From DAOTXN01 sp034435435 (GTDB lineage: Bacteria; Chloroflexota; Anaerolineae; S140-20): 58,440 bases of DNA. The notes under the pieces were generated by a model, which made no database searches, was not told where the DNA came from, and was given only the letters and a program-made list of their open reading frames with translations. The position numbers and the translations under genes were made by a program. This document shows, piece after piece, positions 35,069 to 44,338 of the stretch (the stretch's first letter is position 1; each line of letters starts with the position of its first letter). Location of the stretch: contig DAOTXN010000035.1 of assembly GCA_034435435.1 (NCBI GenBank), forward strand, positions 1 to 58,440, written 5' to 3'.

Positions 35069-36252
35069 GCCAGGCTCCACTGCGCCAGGTACGCCTGCAA
35101 CATCAACAGGGCGCTGCCTGTGTCGGTGCTTCCGCCGCCCCCACCAAATAGGACGAACAGCAGTACAATGACGGCCACCGCGATGACCACGGCGATGGCG
35201 ATGCGGATCCAACTGACGGGTTTCTCGCCAGCCACCTCGCCCGTCTGTCCATTGACCATGTAACGATAGACCTTGTCCTTGTAGGGGTACGAGGCTACCC
35301 ACACCGGCAGCAGCACGTGCTTGAAGGTCGTATCGGAAATGGTTGTGTTCACGTGCAAATTGCGATAGGTGTCGCCGGGGATCTGCTTGATGCAGGCGTC
35401 TTCTTCAAACTTTTCGACCTTTTTTCGACCTATCTCCCAGCCCTGGGGCAGGTTGATCTGATATTGCTCGGCCCGCCAGCCCGATAGATAACTAGGTCCA
35501 TAAGGGACCAGTTTTTGAGTATCAAAAGGGTAGATTTTTTCGACAATTTTTTGGTCAATGCTGTTCGTGGCATACACGAGCACGTCGTTGTAGCTGCCCG
35601 AATGCTGGCCCCAGGCCGGCACCCAGCGGGTCTTGCGCACCTGGCGCGTTTTTGTAACCCTTTTGCCGTTTTCAGTTGTGGTATACGTTTCGGTCTCGTA
35701 ATAATAATGGCCTGCTTCGGCCCGCCAGCGCGAAAAGGCGTTGGCGTCGAAGGTCCAGAAAGGCAAATAGACGCCGTAAAGCTGCCCGCGCCCGGCTCGC
35801 TTGGCCAGGTCGCCGGGCCGAAAAATGCCCTTGCCCAGCCACTCGCGGTATTTGCGCAGCGCCACGTCTTGACTGACCTGGAAAGGCACGAGCGATTCGG
35901 GTTGGATGAGATTAGGGTCGGTCTCTTTCTCCAGCACTACGTTCGAGCCACAGAACGGACATTCGGTGGAAGTGACGCCCGGCTCGACGGCCGTGGTCGC
36001 GCCACACTGTTGGCAGGCGATGCTCTTGGTTTGCGTGCCGTAACCGCGCGCTTTGCCGCCCTCACTGCGTAGAAACTCTTCCAGGTCATACTCCTGAACC
36101 TGACCGACCTTTTCCGGCTCTTTCTGGTAGTCGCAAAAGTCGCAGTGTAACATTTTGTGGTCGGCGCTCCAGCCCATTTCGGCCCCACATTGGGGGCAGA
36201 GGAAAATTTGGGCGTTGGCAGTCTTTTCATCAAAGGTCGATTCTTCGCTCAT
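35065..36252 (-). CDS. Zinc-ribbon protein with C-terminal membrane helix
   Basis: 395 residues. Two CxxC...CxxC ribbons: CPQCG...CDFC (residues 19-40) and CQQCG...CPFC (about 80-101). A middle domain with YYYETETYTTTENGK follows, then WVPAWGQHSGSYND. A membrane helix (IRIAIAVVIAVAVIVLLFVL) near the end is followed by a Gly/Ser tail. A common but uncharacterised bacterial family. Operon partner of the PHP gene. Upstream there is a CGTGAAACACAAAACGTGA repeat. Confidence 0.7.
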   Translation of the reverse strand: MSEESTFDEKTANAQIFLCPQCGAEMGWSADHKMLHCDFCDYQKEPEKVGQVQEYDLEEFLRSEGGKARGYGTQTKSIACQQCGATTAVEPGVTSTECPFCGSNVVLEKETDPNLIQPESLVPFQVSQDVALRKYREWLGKGIFRPGDLAKRAGRGQLYGVYLPFWTFDANAFSRWRAEAGHYYYETETYTTTENGKRVTKTRQVRKTRWVPAWGQHSGSYNDVLVYATNSIDQKIVEKIYPFDTQKLVPYGPSYLSGWRAEQYQINLPQGWEIGRKKVEKFEEDACIKQIPGDTYRNLHVNTTISDTTFKHVLLPVWVASYPYKDKVYRYMVNGQTGEVAGEKPVSWIRIAIAVVIAVAVIVLLFVLFGGGGGSTDTGSALLMLQAYLAQWSLA

Positions 36253-36339
36253 GATGGCTCCTATTCGTGAAACACAAAACGTGACGAGTGACCGAATGTC
36301 GCTATTTTACCACATCCTGGGTTTTTTGGAACAGCCCTG

Positions 36340-37245
36340 TCACCGGTTCGTCAATAGAAAACGGCTAAAAAAATCCAACACGCGCCGCCGGTACGCTTGG
36401 GGCGCGGCCTGGCGAAAGTTCGCGTGGCCGACGCCGGGCGCTGACCATAGCTCCTTCGGCTCGCCGGCCGCTGCGTACAGGCGTTGACCGCTGTCGAGCG
36501 GCAACAGCGCGTCGGCCTCGGCCTGCATAATCAGGATGGGGCGTGGCGACAGCGCCGCCACCTCATCCACGGGACGCAAATCGTCCAAGTGCAGACCGCT
36601 CATCCGCTCGCCCCACCACACCACCAACGGCGCCAGTGGGCGCAGATATGCCAGTCGTTGATTCACCACGTCTCGAAAGTCGGCAAACGGGCTGACGGCA
36701 ATCACGGCCCGGATGTGTTCATCCTGCGCGGCGGCGCGGATGGCGGCTACCGCGCCCATCGAATAGCCCATCACGCCAATCTTTTCTCCGGGCGAGCGTT
36801 GTATCACCCTATCTACAGCCGCTTGCACATCCAACGCCTCGTGAAATCCAAAGCTGATGTGTGCGCCGTCGCTGGCCCCCTGGGCGCGGGTGTCGAACAG
36901 CAGCGCGCCATAGCCTTGCTCGACCAGCCAGACCGCTTCGGGCAGCAGCTCGGTCCGGTCGCGGGCAAAGCCGTGCACGAAAATCACTATCGCGTCGTTG
37001 CACCCGGGGATGTGCCAGCCGCGCAACGTCAAGCCGTCGTGAGTGACAAAACTGATTTCTTGAAAAGGCAATCCATAGTTGGCCGGCGTCTCGCCGGTAG
37101 AACGGCTGAAGGGGTGAAGAGCGGTATAGGCCAACAGCCACGGCAGACCCACCATCGCTAACCCACCCACCAGCACGGTCGCAGTGGCAACAATGGTCAG
37201 GCGACGTGCGCGTTTAGGAGTGTTCCTGGATGCTGCGCAATCCAT
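36340..37245 (-). CDS. Alpha/beta hydrolase with N-terminal membrane anchor
   Basis: 301 residues: N-terminal hydrophobic helix, oxyanion VHGFARD, nucleophile GYSMGA, acid in QAEADALLP and His in GVGHAN, a complete Ser-Asp-His triad. Resembles serine aminopeptidase S33/acyl hydrolase families. It begins inside the end of the upstream flippase-like gene (32-nt overlap), so the two are coupled. The ribosome binding site is weak. Substrate unknown. Confidence 0.85.
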   Translation of the reverse strand: MDCAASRNTPKRARRLTIVATATVLVGGLAMVGLPWLLAYTALHPFSRSTGETPANYGLPFQEISFVTHDGLTLRGWHIPGCNDAIVIFVHGFARDRTELLPEAVWLVEQGYGALLFDTRAQGASDGAHISFGFHEALDVQAAVDRVIQRSPGEKIGVMGYSMGAVAAIRAAAQDEHIRAVIAVSPFADFRDVVNQRLAYLRPLAPLVVWWGERMSGLHLDDLRPVDEVAALSPRPILIMQAEADALLPLDSGQRLYAAAGEPKELWSAPGVGHANFRQAAPQAYRRRVLDFFSRFLLTNR

Positions 37246-38200
37246 TGGCCGGAAAGAGCCGTCGCCGGAACAGGACCAGTACGATCAGCCCCAACGAGAC
37301 GGCAAACCAGAGCGTGCAGAACCGGATGAGCAGTGTAGCTGTGCCGGCCAGTGCGCGATCCAACCCGACTACCCACCCCAACATCGCGCCGATGCTGGCC
37401 TCGGCCGCGCCTAACCCACCGGGTAATGCCGACAAGGCCCCGACAATGGTGGCAAAGGATAAAATAAAGACCGCCTGACCCAACAGCGTCGTACCCGGTT
37501 CTAACCCCAGCCCAATCAACACCCAGTAAAAAGCGACTCCCTCAAAGGCCCACGAGACCGTTCCCAGCCCGACCGCCAGGGCCAAGTTTTCGAGTCGCAG
37601 CAGCTCAAAGCTGCTTTCGTAAAAAGCATGGAAAGCGTGGGCGAAACGGGAGAGAAAGGGCAATCGCTCGGCCAACGTCAGCAGGCGCAGGGCCAGCGGT
37701 CGGAACTGGATGATCACGACACCGCCGCCCAGCACACCCAAGACGACGAAAAATAACGGCAGATAACGCGGGTTGGCGGCGACTCCGGCCGTTGCCAACA
37801 AGAGCATCGCCAGCCCGTCGCTGAGCCGTTCGGCCATCACCACCGGCGCGGTGCGGCTGATGGGGGCGCCGATCATCTCTCTGAGCGCCACGCTTTTCAA
37901 TACTTCGCCTACCTTGCCCGGTGTGAGCACCATCGTGAACCCACCGACAAAAACCAGCAAGCTATCTCGCACCGAGAAGTCGGTCAGCCCGATCAAGCGC
38001 AGATAAAAGTGCCATTTGATAAAACGCAAGACATAGTTGATCAGTGTGAGTCCCAAAATAAGCGGTAGATAGGCCCAGATAAAGCTCTCCAGCGACGCGA
38101 CCACTTGTGCCAGATCGGCGTAGAGCAAGACGCCAAACACAACAGTCAGGCCAAAGACAAGGCCGATGATGAGTTTATTACGCAAATTGCCCACGTACAT
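37214..38200 (-). CDS. Lysylphosphatidylglycerol synthase TM-like/UPF0104 flippase-type protein
   Basis: 328 residues, eight or so transmembrane helices, including the family signatures LTPGKVGEVLKSVALR and ALPGGLGAAEASIGAML. Members such as MprF's membrane half and glycolipid flippase relatives move or display lipid-linked groups. ATG 38200 follows an extended -10 (TGCTATAATG on the minus strand, 38221-38231). First gene of the flippase-hydrolase pair. Confidence 0.8.
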   Translation of the reverse strand: MYVGNLRNKLIIGLVFGLTVVFGVLLYADLAQVVASLESFIWAYLPLILGLTLINYVLRFIKWHFYLRLIGLTDFSVRDSLLVFVGGFTMVLTPGKVGEVLKSVALREMIGAPISRTAPVVMAERLSDGLAMLLLATAGVAANPRYLPLFFVVLGVLGGGVVIIQFRPLALRLLTLAERLPFLSRFAHAFHAFYESSFELLRLENLALAVGLGTVSWAFEGVAFYWVLIGLGLEPGTTLLGQAVFILSFATIVGALSALPGGLGAAEASIGAMLGWVVGLDRALAGTATLLIRFCTLWFAVSLGLIVLVLFRRRLFPANGLRSIQEHS

Positions 38201-38394
38201 CTTTCAGAGTGAGATGGTGTGCATTATAGCACAGCGCCAGGGGGAGAGCCAGAAAGTATTCAGTTCTCCACAGGGGACAGTAGTCAAAGTCGCTTACCTG
38301 CGGTATAATGCGAGTGAGTACCCCAATGGGCGATTTTGCAGGACGGATCGGTCAAATATGGACCGCCGAGCAGAGAAGCTCTTTAGGTAAAAAG

Positions 38395-39759
38395 ATGCTG
38401 AAAGATTGGATGGCAAAAGGCCCCGGCCCCTTGATCGAATACCTGCCCGAGCCAGACGCTTCGGCGCTGGCCGAGGCGCTGGTGGCTTTTGCCAACTCGG
38501 ACGGCGGAACCATTGTCGTCGGCGTGGATGAGCAAGGCCACCCCACGGGAAGCACCTACCCTGACGAGTTAGAAGAGATGTTGCGCGTTGGCGTGGCTCG
38601 TTGCCGCCCCCCGGTCCAGATCGATTGGCAACAAGAAGAAACTCCGGCCGGCGCCGTAGTGTTGATTCGGGTCGTACGCAGCCCCGAGTTGCATAGTCTC
38701 GATGATGGCCGGGTGCTCATCCGCGCGGGAGCAGCCACCCGTCCGTTGAGCGGCGACCAGATCCGCCAACTCGCAGCCACCAAGAGCAGCGGCGATCTGG
38801 AGAGCGAAGGCGTGCCGGGCGCGACCCGCGCCGATCTGGACGATGCCATTATTGCTGAATATTTGGCAAAGCGCGTGGAACGCACCCGTCGCCCGGCGAC
38901 CGCCCCGGTGGACGATTTGCTGGCCGAAATCGGCGCTTTGGACGATCGAGGGCGGCCAACTGTGGCCGGGTTACTCTTATTCGGAGCCAATCCGCAGGCC
39001 TTGATGCCTCAGAGCGGGCTGACTTTTGTGCGCTTTGTGGGCACAGAGTTACGCAGCGAAGACGGTCTGGCGGGTTATGGGCGGCGCGAAGAGATCGCCG
39101 GTCCGCTGGCGCGCTTGATTGAGAAAACGTGGGCCGTTCTGCTCGAAGAGATGCACATCGGTGCAGTGGTCAAAGGATTAGAGCGAGAAGAGCGCACCGA
39201 ATACCCTCTCTTTGCCGTGCGCGAGGCGCTGGTCAACGCCGTGTGCCATCGAGACTACCGCTTGCGTGGCCGGCGCATCGAAATCCGCAAATTTGCCGAC
39301 CGCATGGAAATTATCAGTCCGGGGGGCTTGCCTGGCTTTATTACGCTGGACAACATCGTGGATGAGCACTTTTCGCGCAACCCGCGCATCGTCGCCGGTC
39401 TTTATCAGTGGGGTTACATCGAAGAATTAGGTCTGGGGGTAGATCGGATGATCGAAGAGATGACCCAAGCCGGGCATGCCCCACCCGATTTTCGTGAGAC
39501 CCCCTACTCGTTCACGGTCATTCTCTCCAATGTGCGTGAGCGCGCCCCTACACCCCGTTGGGAACGCACGATGAATGAACGCCAGGCCAAAGCCCTGGCT
39601 TATATCCGCGACAATGGGAGCATCACGAACCGGGAATATCGAGACCTGTGCCCGGGTGTCTCGCCAGAGACGCTGCGGCTGGATCTATCGGACCTGGTTG
39701 AACGCGGCTTGTTGCTTAAAATCGGCGCTAAAAAAGGTACATACTATATTCTCAAATGA
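38395..39759 (+). CDS. AlbA_2/Schlafen-like protein with ATPase and winged helix
   Basis: 454 residues. AlbA_2 N-terminus (EALVAFANSDGGTIVVGVDE), then the RecG-C-like ATP-binding region (REALVNAVCHRDY ... GRRIEIRKFADRMEIISPGGLPGFI), and a C-terminal winged helix (RQAKALAYIRDNGSITN). Such proteins are ATP-dependent transcription or DNA-interaction factors. ATG 38395 is preferred: AGGTAA precedes it and family homology begins there. A TATAAT at 38304-38309 gives an alternative leaderless GTG at 38314. Its role in defence is not established. Confidence 0.75.
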   Translation: MLKDWMAKGPGPLIEYLPEPDASALAEALVAFANSDGGTIVVGVDEQGHPTGSTYPDELEEMLRVGVARCRPPVQIDWQQEETPAGAVVLIRVVRSPELHSLDDGRVLIRAGAATRPLSGDQIRQLAATKSSGDLESEGVPGATRADLDDAIIAEYLAKRVERTRRPATAPVDDLLAEIGALDDRGRPTVAGLLLFGANPQALMPQSGLTFVRFVGTELRSEDGLAGYGRREEIAGPLARLIEKTWAVLLEEMHIGAVVKGLEREERTEYPLFAVREALVNAVCHRDYRLRGRRIEIRKFADRMEIISPGGLPGFITLDNIVDEHFSRNPRIVAGLYQWGYIEELGLGVDRMIEEMTQAGHAPPDFRETPYSFTVILSNVRERAPTPRWERTMNERQAKALAYIRDNGSITNREYRDLCPGVSPETLRLDLSDLVERGLLLKIGAKKGTYYILK

Positions 39760-39781
39760 GGATTGGTTGGTGTTCACCCGA

Positions 39782-39833
39782 TTTTATCCCAGCTATATCC
39801 CAAGTGCATATTTGGGATATAGTTGGGATAAAA
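39782..39833. repeat. 22-bp inverted repeat with one G/T mismatch
   Basis: Left arm 39782-39803 and right arm 39812-39833 are complementary except for one position that would be a G-U pair in RNA. Each arm repeats ATATCCCA/TATCCCA. The loop is 8 nt. It lies between the AlbA_2 gene stop and the kinase gene. No T-tract follows, so an operator or a mobile element is as likely as a terminator. Confidence 0.7.
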
Positions 39834-39866
39834 CCTTATCCATCTTTCTAAACGGATAGAGAGCAC

Positions 39867-42209
39867 ATGGAAGACATTGCGTTGCAGTGGGGGCCAACCG
39901 CTGCGTTGACGGCAACCTGTGGTTATTTTTTGCTTTTGATACTGATGATCCGCATGCGCGGTTTTACCGGGTCGGCGGAACGCTGGTTTGCCGCCTACCT
40001 GATTGTATCGGCGGTTTGGACAGTGGCGTGGGCGCTGGCGAGCTTGTGGGGTTGGATCCGCCCCTCGATCGTGGACCTGGGAGACAGCTTTATGGTCTAC
40101 ACGGCCGCTATGTTGCCGCCTATGGTCGCTATTCTGACTCTCCATTTTTTGCCCCAGCGCGGTGTGCGTGAGCTTACGCTCATCGGATTGGGTTGGACCG
40201 CCGCCGTTATCGCGGTTGAACGTAATGTTTTGAGCGCATTTCAGACCGAAACCGTGTTGAACATCTTGCGCCTCGCGGGATGGATCGGCTTTGTTCTCAG
40301 CTCGGTTGTTCTCACCGTTTTGGAATACATCCGCTTGCGCCGCCCCCTCCATCGCAACCGGGTGCTATATTGGCTCGTAGCGTTAGTTTTGGTTGCCAGC
40401 GGCGAAGGTTTGCATTATTGGCGCGACGAGGCCGTGGCAGAATTGGGCTTGCCTCTGCGCCTGATGGGCGCGATGATGATGACGTATGCCCTGACCACCT
40501 ATTCGCTGCCCGACCTCAAGAGCGTGGGGCGGCGGGCTATACTGGCCTTTGTCGTGGCATTGGTGCGTGTGATATTCTATCTGGCCGCCATTTTGGGCGC
40601 GGTGGCGGTATACCAGTTTATTCGGCAGACGTCGCTGAGCGAGGACCAGTTACTATGGCTCACTATTGCCGAAGGCGTCGGCATTGCTGTGCTCATGGCG
40701 CTGTTGCAAGTGCCGGTGCAGCGCATCATCGTGGGCGCGACCGAGCGTCTGTTATTCGGCCCCGGTTATGACGCTAATCGTGCGCTGCGCGACTATAGCC
40801 AGAGTATCAGCAACATCTTGCACATCGAGCGCCTTTCGACGGTCGCCATCGCTGCCATTGCCGATGTATTGGAGGTCGAACGCGGCGCGTTATTGCTGAT
40901 CACCGAGCGAGACGACGGCGGCGCAGACGCGCGCGTCATCCCCGGCATGGGGGACATTCCGCCGATGAACGTCGGTTTTGCAGTGGATAGCCCTGTGTTG
41001 CGCACCCTACGCGATATGGCGCGCCCCCTGACGCAGTACGACATTGATATGCTGCCGGCCTTTCGAAACATGGACCACAAAGAACGTCAATGGCAGTGGG
41101 CGCTAAACGTGGAAGTATATGTGCCCATTCACGCCAAGCGCACACTGATCGGCGCGTTGGTGTTGGGCGCCAAACAGGCCGGGGAGCCGTATCAGGCGCA
41201 GGACCTAGACGTATTGAACACCCTGGCCGGTCAGACGGCCGTGGCCCTGGAAAACGCCCGTTTGTTTGAAGATCAGCGTCAGCTCAATCTGGAAATCAGC
41301 CAACTCAACGAGGAATTGACCGCCGTCAACACGCGCTTGCAGCAACTGGATAAGGCCAAAAACGATTTTCTGAACATCACGTCGCACGAGCTGCGCACGC
41401 CGCTTACCCAGGTGCGTGGATACGCCGACATCCTGGGAGAAATGATCGGCACAGATGACATAAACAAACCCTTCTTGCTCAAAGTGACCGGCAATATCCG
41501 CAGGGCGACCGACCGGCTAGAAGCCATCTATAGCGCCATGATCGACGTGTCGGCCATTGGCGTCGACGCACTGCAACTGCATTTTATCTCTGTACCGCCT
41601 CAAGTCATCCTTGTCCAGGCTGCAGCCAAATGGCAAACTGCGATCGAGGAACGCCGCCAGACGCTGGAAATGCGCGGGCTGGAACATCTGCCTTCTCTAT
41701 CTTGTGATCAGGAACGGCTGACGCAGGCCTTTAGCAACCTGGTCAACAACGCCATCAAATTCACGCCTGACGGCGGACGGATCGAGATTTGGGGGCGGGT
41801 CGTACAGGGAACAGAGCCGGTAATCGAAATCGTCGTCGCCGACACAGGTATTGGCATCGATATCCAAGACCACGAGCTTATTTTTGAGAAATTCTATCGC
41901 GCCGGCAGCGTGGACCTGCATTCAACCGGCAACACCAAGTTCAAAGGGGCCGGGCCGGGCCTGGGGCTTTCCATCGCCAAAGGAGTGATCGAAGGCCACG
42001 GTGGGCGGATATGGGTCGAAAGCGATGGGCACGACGAAGAAGCCTGTCCGGGCAGTCGTTTCCACGTACTATTGCCGCTCAAGAGCGCCGTGTCAGACCC
42101 GGGTCGCCTGGCCAACCAATTGAGGAAAACGCGACCGGTAACGGGGTTATCGAAACGCCTGGGCGCGCCGTCCGATTCAGCGGAAAACGGTGAAACAGAC
42201 GCACTGTGA
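39867..42209 (+). CDS. 7TM-GAF sensor histidine kinase
   Basis: 780 residues. About eight membrane helices (residues 10-285), GAF domain (about 310-465), coiled-coil linker, HisKA with phospho-acceptor H507 in NITSHELRTP, and HATPase with N box (NLVNNAIKF), G1 (VADTGIGID) and G2 (GLGLSIAKG). It autophosphorylates in response to a membrane or small-molecule signal. No receiver is adjacent, so the partner is unassigned. It converges with a TPR gene. Confidence 0.9.
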   Translation: MEDIALQWGPTAALTATCGYFLLLILMIRMRGFTGSAERWFAAYLIVSAVWTVAWALASLWGWIRPSIVDLGDSFMVYTAAMLPPMVAILTLHFLPQRGVRELTLIGLGWTAAVIAVERNVLSAFQTETVLNILRLAGWIGFVLSSVVLTVLEYIRLRRPLHRNRVLYWLVALVLVASGEGLHYWRDEAVAELGLPLRLMGAMMMTYALTTYSLPDLKSVGRRAILAFVVALVRVIFYLAAILGAVAVYQFIRQTSLSEDQLLWLTIAEGVGIAVLMALLQVPVQRIIVGATERLLFGPGYDANRALRDYSQSISNILHIERLSTVAIAAIADVLEVERGALLLITERDDGGADARVIPGMGDIPPMNVGFAVDSPVLRTLRDMARPLTQYDIDMLPAFRNMDHKERQWQWALNVEVYVPIHAKRTLIGALVLGAKQAGEPYQAQDLDVLNTLAGQTAVALENARLFEDQRQLNLEISQLNEELTAVNTRLQQLDKAKNDFLNITSHELRTPLTQVRGYADILGEMIGTDDINKPFLLKVTGNIRRATDRLEAIYSAMIDVSAIGVDALQLHFISVPPQVILVQAAAKWQTAIEERRQTLEMRGLEHLPSLSCDQERLTQAFSNLVNNAIKFTPDGGRIEIWGRVVQGTEPVIEIVVADTGIGIDIQDHELIFEKFYRAGSVDLHSTGNTKFKGAGPGLGLSIAKGVIEGHGGRIWVESDGHDEEACPGSRFHVLLPLKSAVSDPGRLANQLRKTRPVTGLSKRLGAPSDSAENGETDAL

Positions 42210-42222
42210 GGAATCGAGCGCG

Positions 42223-42780
42223 CTACCGGACAAAAGACAGTCGTAACACCATGCCGCGCAGCTTGAACAAGAAGCGCAAAAACTGGAACAGGCAGCCGGA
42301 CCGGGGAAGAAAGAATTGCGCGTCTTGATAAATAGTGAGGGCCTGCGAAAACCGACCGCGTCGAAATTGCATGAGGGCCAACATACGCAGGGTTTCCGCT
42401 TGCATAGCGCGCTCGTCCAATGGTTCGAACAAAAAAATGGCCTGCCGATAACAGGCCTCTGCCTCGGCGTAGCGCTTGCGCCGGGCATACAAAACACCCA
42501 GACTCCCCAACACTTGCGCTTCGCGCCGTGGTTCACCCAGTTGAGCAAACCAACGCCGGGCCGCCGCTAAAGCGTGTTCTGCCAACTCGTGTTTTCCGGC
42601 CCGCTGATAGGCTGCGCCAGCGTTGTTCAAATTCTCGGCGGCCTTGAGCGCGTCGCCGACCTCTTCAAAAATACTCTGGGCCAGCACAAACCGCTCCGCC
42701 GCCTGTGCGTATTGCCCTGCGGCAAACAGATGCCGCCCTTCATCCTCCAACGCTTGTGGACCTGGAGCTGGCTTACTCAT
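42223..42780 (-). CDS. Small TPR protein
   Basis: 185 residues from ATG 42780 (a TTG lies four codons earlier; no clear ribosome binding site). Three to four TPRs, for example EDEGRHLFAAGQYAQAAERF and AENLNNAGAAYQRAGKHELA. The C-terminus is basic and hydrophobic (FLRFLFKLRGMVLRL). Likely a protein-interaction scaffold. Adjacent to the double-XRE regulator on the same strand. Confidence 0.75.
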   Translation of the reverse strand: MSKPAPGPQALEDEGRHLFAAGQYAQAAERFVLAQSIFEEVGDALKAAENLNNAGAAYQRAGKHELAEHALAAARRWFAQLGEPRREAQVLGSLGVLYARRKRYAEAEACYRQAIFLFEPLDERAMQAETLRMLALMQFRRGRFSQALTIYQDAQFFLPRSGCLFQFLRFLFKLRGMVLRLSFVR

Positions 42781-42827
42781 ACGACTTGGCAAACCGAGAA
42801 CAGGTTTCCATATCTGTCCCCGGGCGG

Positions 42828-43505
42828 CTACAACGTAATATCTAACAGGCTGGCCGCAATGTTACGCAACCCGTCCGCCGGCACAGCGCTCAATGACATC
42901 GCCAACTGCACGTAACTCAAATTGGTTGGCTCTAATACAAAGGCGCGCACGCCAGGTGGCAGTTGGACAAACTGCTGCCACTCTCGGTCCAATCGCTGCT
43001 GTTCGCCGACCGGCCCGATCCCCTCGTCCAGAAAATGCGTCCAGGGGATCCCCAACGACTCGGCCAACACCTGCAACTCGACCAATGGGATCGGTTTTTC
43101 GCCCAGCTCGTATTGCGATAAGCGGTCGGCAGAAACGCCCACCTGCCTGGCCAATTGCGCCTGCGTCAGATTGCGTTCCAGGCGAACCTGGCGCACCGAT
43201 GCACCGATGATGCGATGGCGCAGCGATAACAACTCTTCTCCCGGCAAGTCCTCGGCCGGAACACGCCCCGAAGGTTCACTGCCGTTCAACAACTGCTCTA
43301 CCGCGACGTCCAGGTAATAAGCGAGCATCTCTACCTCAGGCAGCGAGATACCTCGCTCGCCCCGTTCCACCGCCGCAAGCGCGCCAGAAGACAGCCCGAC
43401 GACCTGGCTGCATTCCTTGAGCGTCTTGCCGGCCTGCAAACGGGCCTGGCGCAGCGACACGCCGAGAATCTTTTGGCGTAGCGTCCATGCTACCGGTTGG
43501 GACAT
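42828..43505 (-). CDS. Transcriptional regulator with two XRE helix-turn-helix domains
   Basis: 225 residues. First HTH around 12-68 (LRQARLQAGKTLKECSQVVG), second around 95-150 (VRQVRLERNLTQAQLARQVG). Start ATG 43505 with GGGAGGAAG; the longer frame is not needed. Its promoter TTGTGG-17-TATAAT (43555-43583, minus strand) with the TGCTATAATG form lies directly upstream. Dual-HTH regulators bind DNA as a compact unit; the target may be its own operon. Confidence 0.85.
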   Translation of the reverse strand: MSQPVAWTLRQKILGVSLRQARLQAGKTLKECSQVVGLSSGALAAVERGERGISLPEVEMLAYYLDVAVEQLLNGSEPSGRVPAEDLPGEELLSLRHRIIGASVRQVRLERNLTQAQLARQVGVSADRLSQYELGEKPIPLVELQVLAESLGIPWTHFLDEGIGPVGEQQRLDREWQQFVQLPPGVRAFVLEPTNLSYVQLAMSLSAVPADGLRNIAASLLDITL

Positions 43506-43554
43506 AGGTCTTCCTCCCTGGCCGAGCGAAAAGTGACGTTGCGACCCGGACGAC

Positions 43555-43583
43555 ATTATAGCATAATCGCCTACAGGCCACAA
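43555..43583 (-). promoter_or_regulatory. Promoter of the double-XRE regulator
   Basis: Minus strand TTGTGG (43583-43578), 17-nt spacer, TATAAT (43560-43555), with TGC directly before the -10. Confidence 0.65.
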
Positions 43584-43655
43584 GGATCAACGACGCCGGG
43601 GATGCACCTTGTGCGTAGATCGGTTATAGTTTCCAGGCGATTGTGGTAGAATGGT

Positions 43656-44306
43656 ATGACTATGGACCGCTACCCTATCCCCGCCCGCGAGACCCGCGTC
43701 GAGATCACCGTGGTCAACTCGCGCTTTATCGCCACCGCCGCGCCAGTGTTCAGCGTGGACGAGGCCAAAGCCTTCATTGCCCGCATCCGCGCCGAGTTCC
43801 CCGACGCAACACATCATGTACCGGCCTATCTCATCGGCCACGGCGCGACGGTGATCGCCCATTGCAGCGACGATGGCGAGCCATCGGGCACGGCGGGCCG
43901 CCCGGCGCTGGCCGTGCTGCGCGGCAGCGGCCTGGGCGACGCGGCTGTGGTCGTGACGCGCTACTTTGGCGGGACCAAGCTGGGCGCCGGTGGACTGGTG
44001 CGCGCCTATGGCGACGCCGTGCGCGAGGCGCTGGCCGCCCTGCCCCGCGCCGAAAAGGTCCCCACATACACGGTGATGTTTACAGTTCCCTATTCTCTCT
44101 TCGAGCGAGTTCGGCTGGCCGTCGCCGACCATCACGGTCAGATTTTGGACCAAGAGTTCGCCGCCGACGTGAGGGTGACGGCTCGTTTTGCCGTCGAGCG
44201 CTTTCCGGCGTTCCAGAACGCCCTGCGGGAATTGTCTCACGGCCAGTTGGAAGCCGAGATCGTCGCCGCTGTCGAGGCCACGATCATGCCCACCAGTGAC
44301 CAGTGA
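43656..44306 (+). CDS. YigZ/IMPACT (UPF0029) family protein
   Basis: 216 residues. Core DDGEPSGTAGRPALAVL and VVVTRYFGGTKLGAGGLVRAY, the family signature. Homologues act in translation regulation or quality control (IMPACT) or have an unknown bacterial role. A TAGAAT at 43647 lies just before the start; ATG 43662 is an alternative start if the mRNA is leaderless. The last codons run into the hairpin repeat at 44300. No partner gene is evident. Confidence 0.85.
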   Translation: MTMDRYPIPARETRVEITVVNSRFIATAAPVFSVDEAKAFIARIRAEFPDATHHVPAYLIGHGATVIAHCSDDGEPSGTAGRPALAVLRGSGLGDAAVVVTRYFGGTKLGAGGLVRAYGDAVREALAALPRAEKVPTYTVMFTVPYSLFERVRLAVADHHGQILDQEFAADVRVTARFAVERFPAFQNALRELSHGQLEAEIVAAVEATIMPTSDQ

Positions 44307-44334
44307 CCGGCACTTTTACAGTGCCGGTCACTGG
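44300..44334. terminator. Perfect 14-bp hairpin between convergent genes
   Basis: CCAGTGACCGGCAC (44300-44313), loop TTTTACA, exact complement (44321-44334). It overlaps the end of the YigZ-family gene and is followed by the lipoprotein stop. The unit CCAGTGA is doubled just before it. Bidirectional terminator. Confidence 0.75.
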
Positions 44335-44338
44335 CGTG

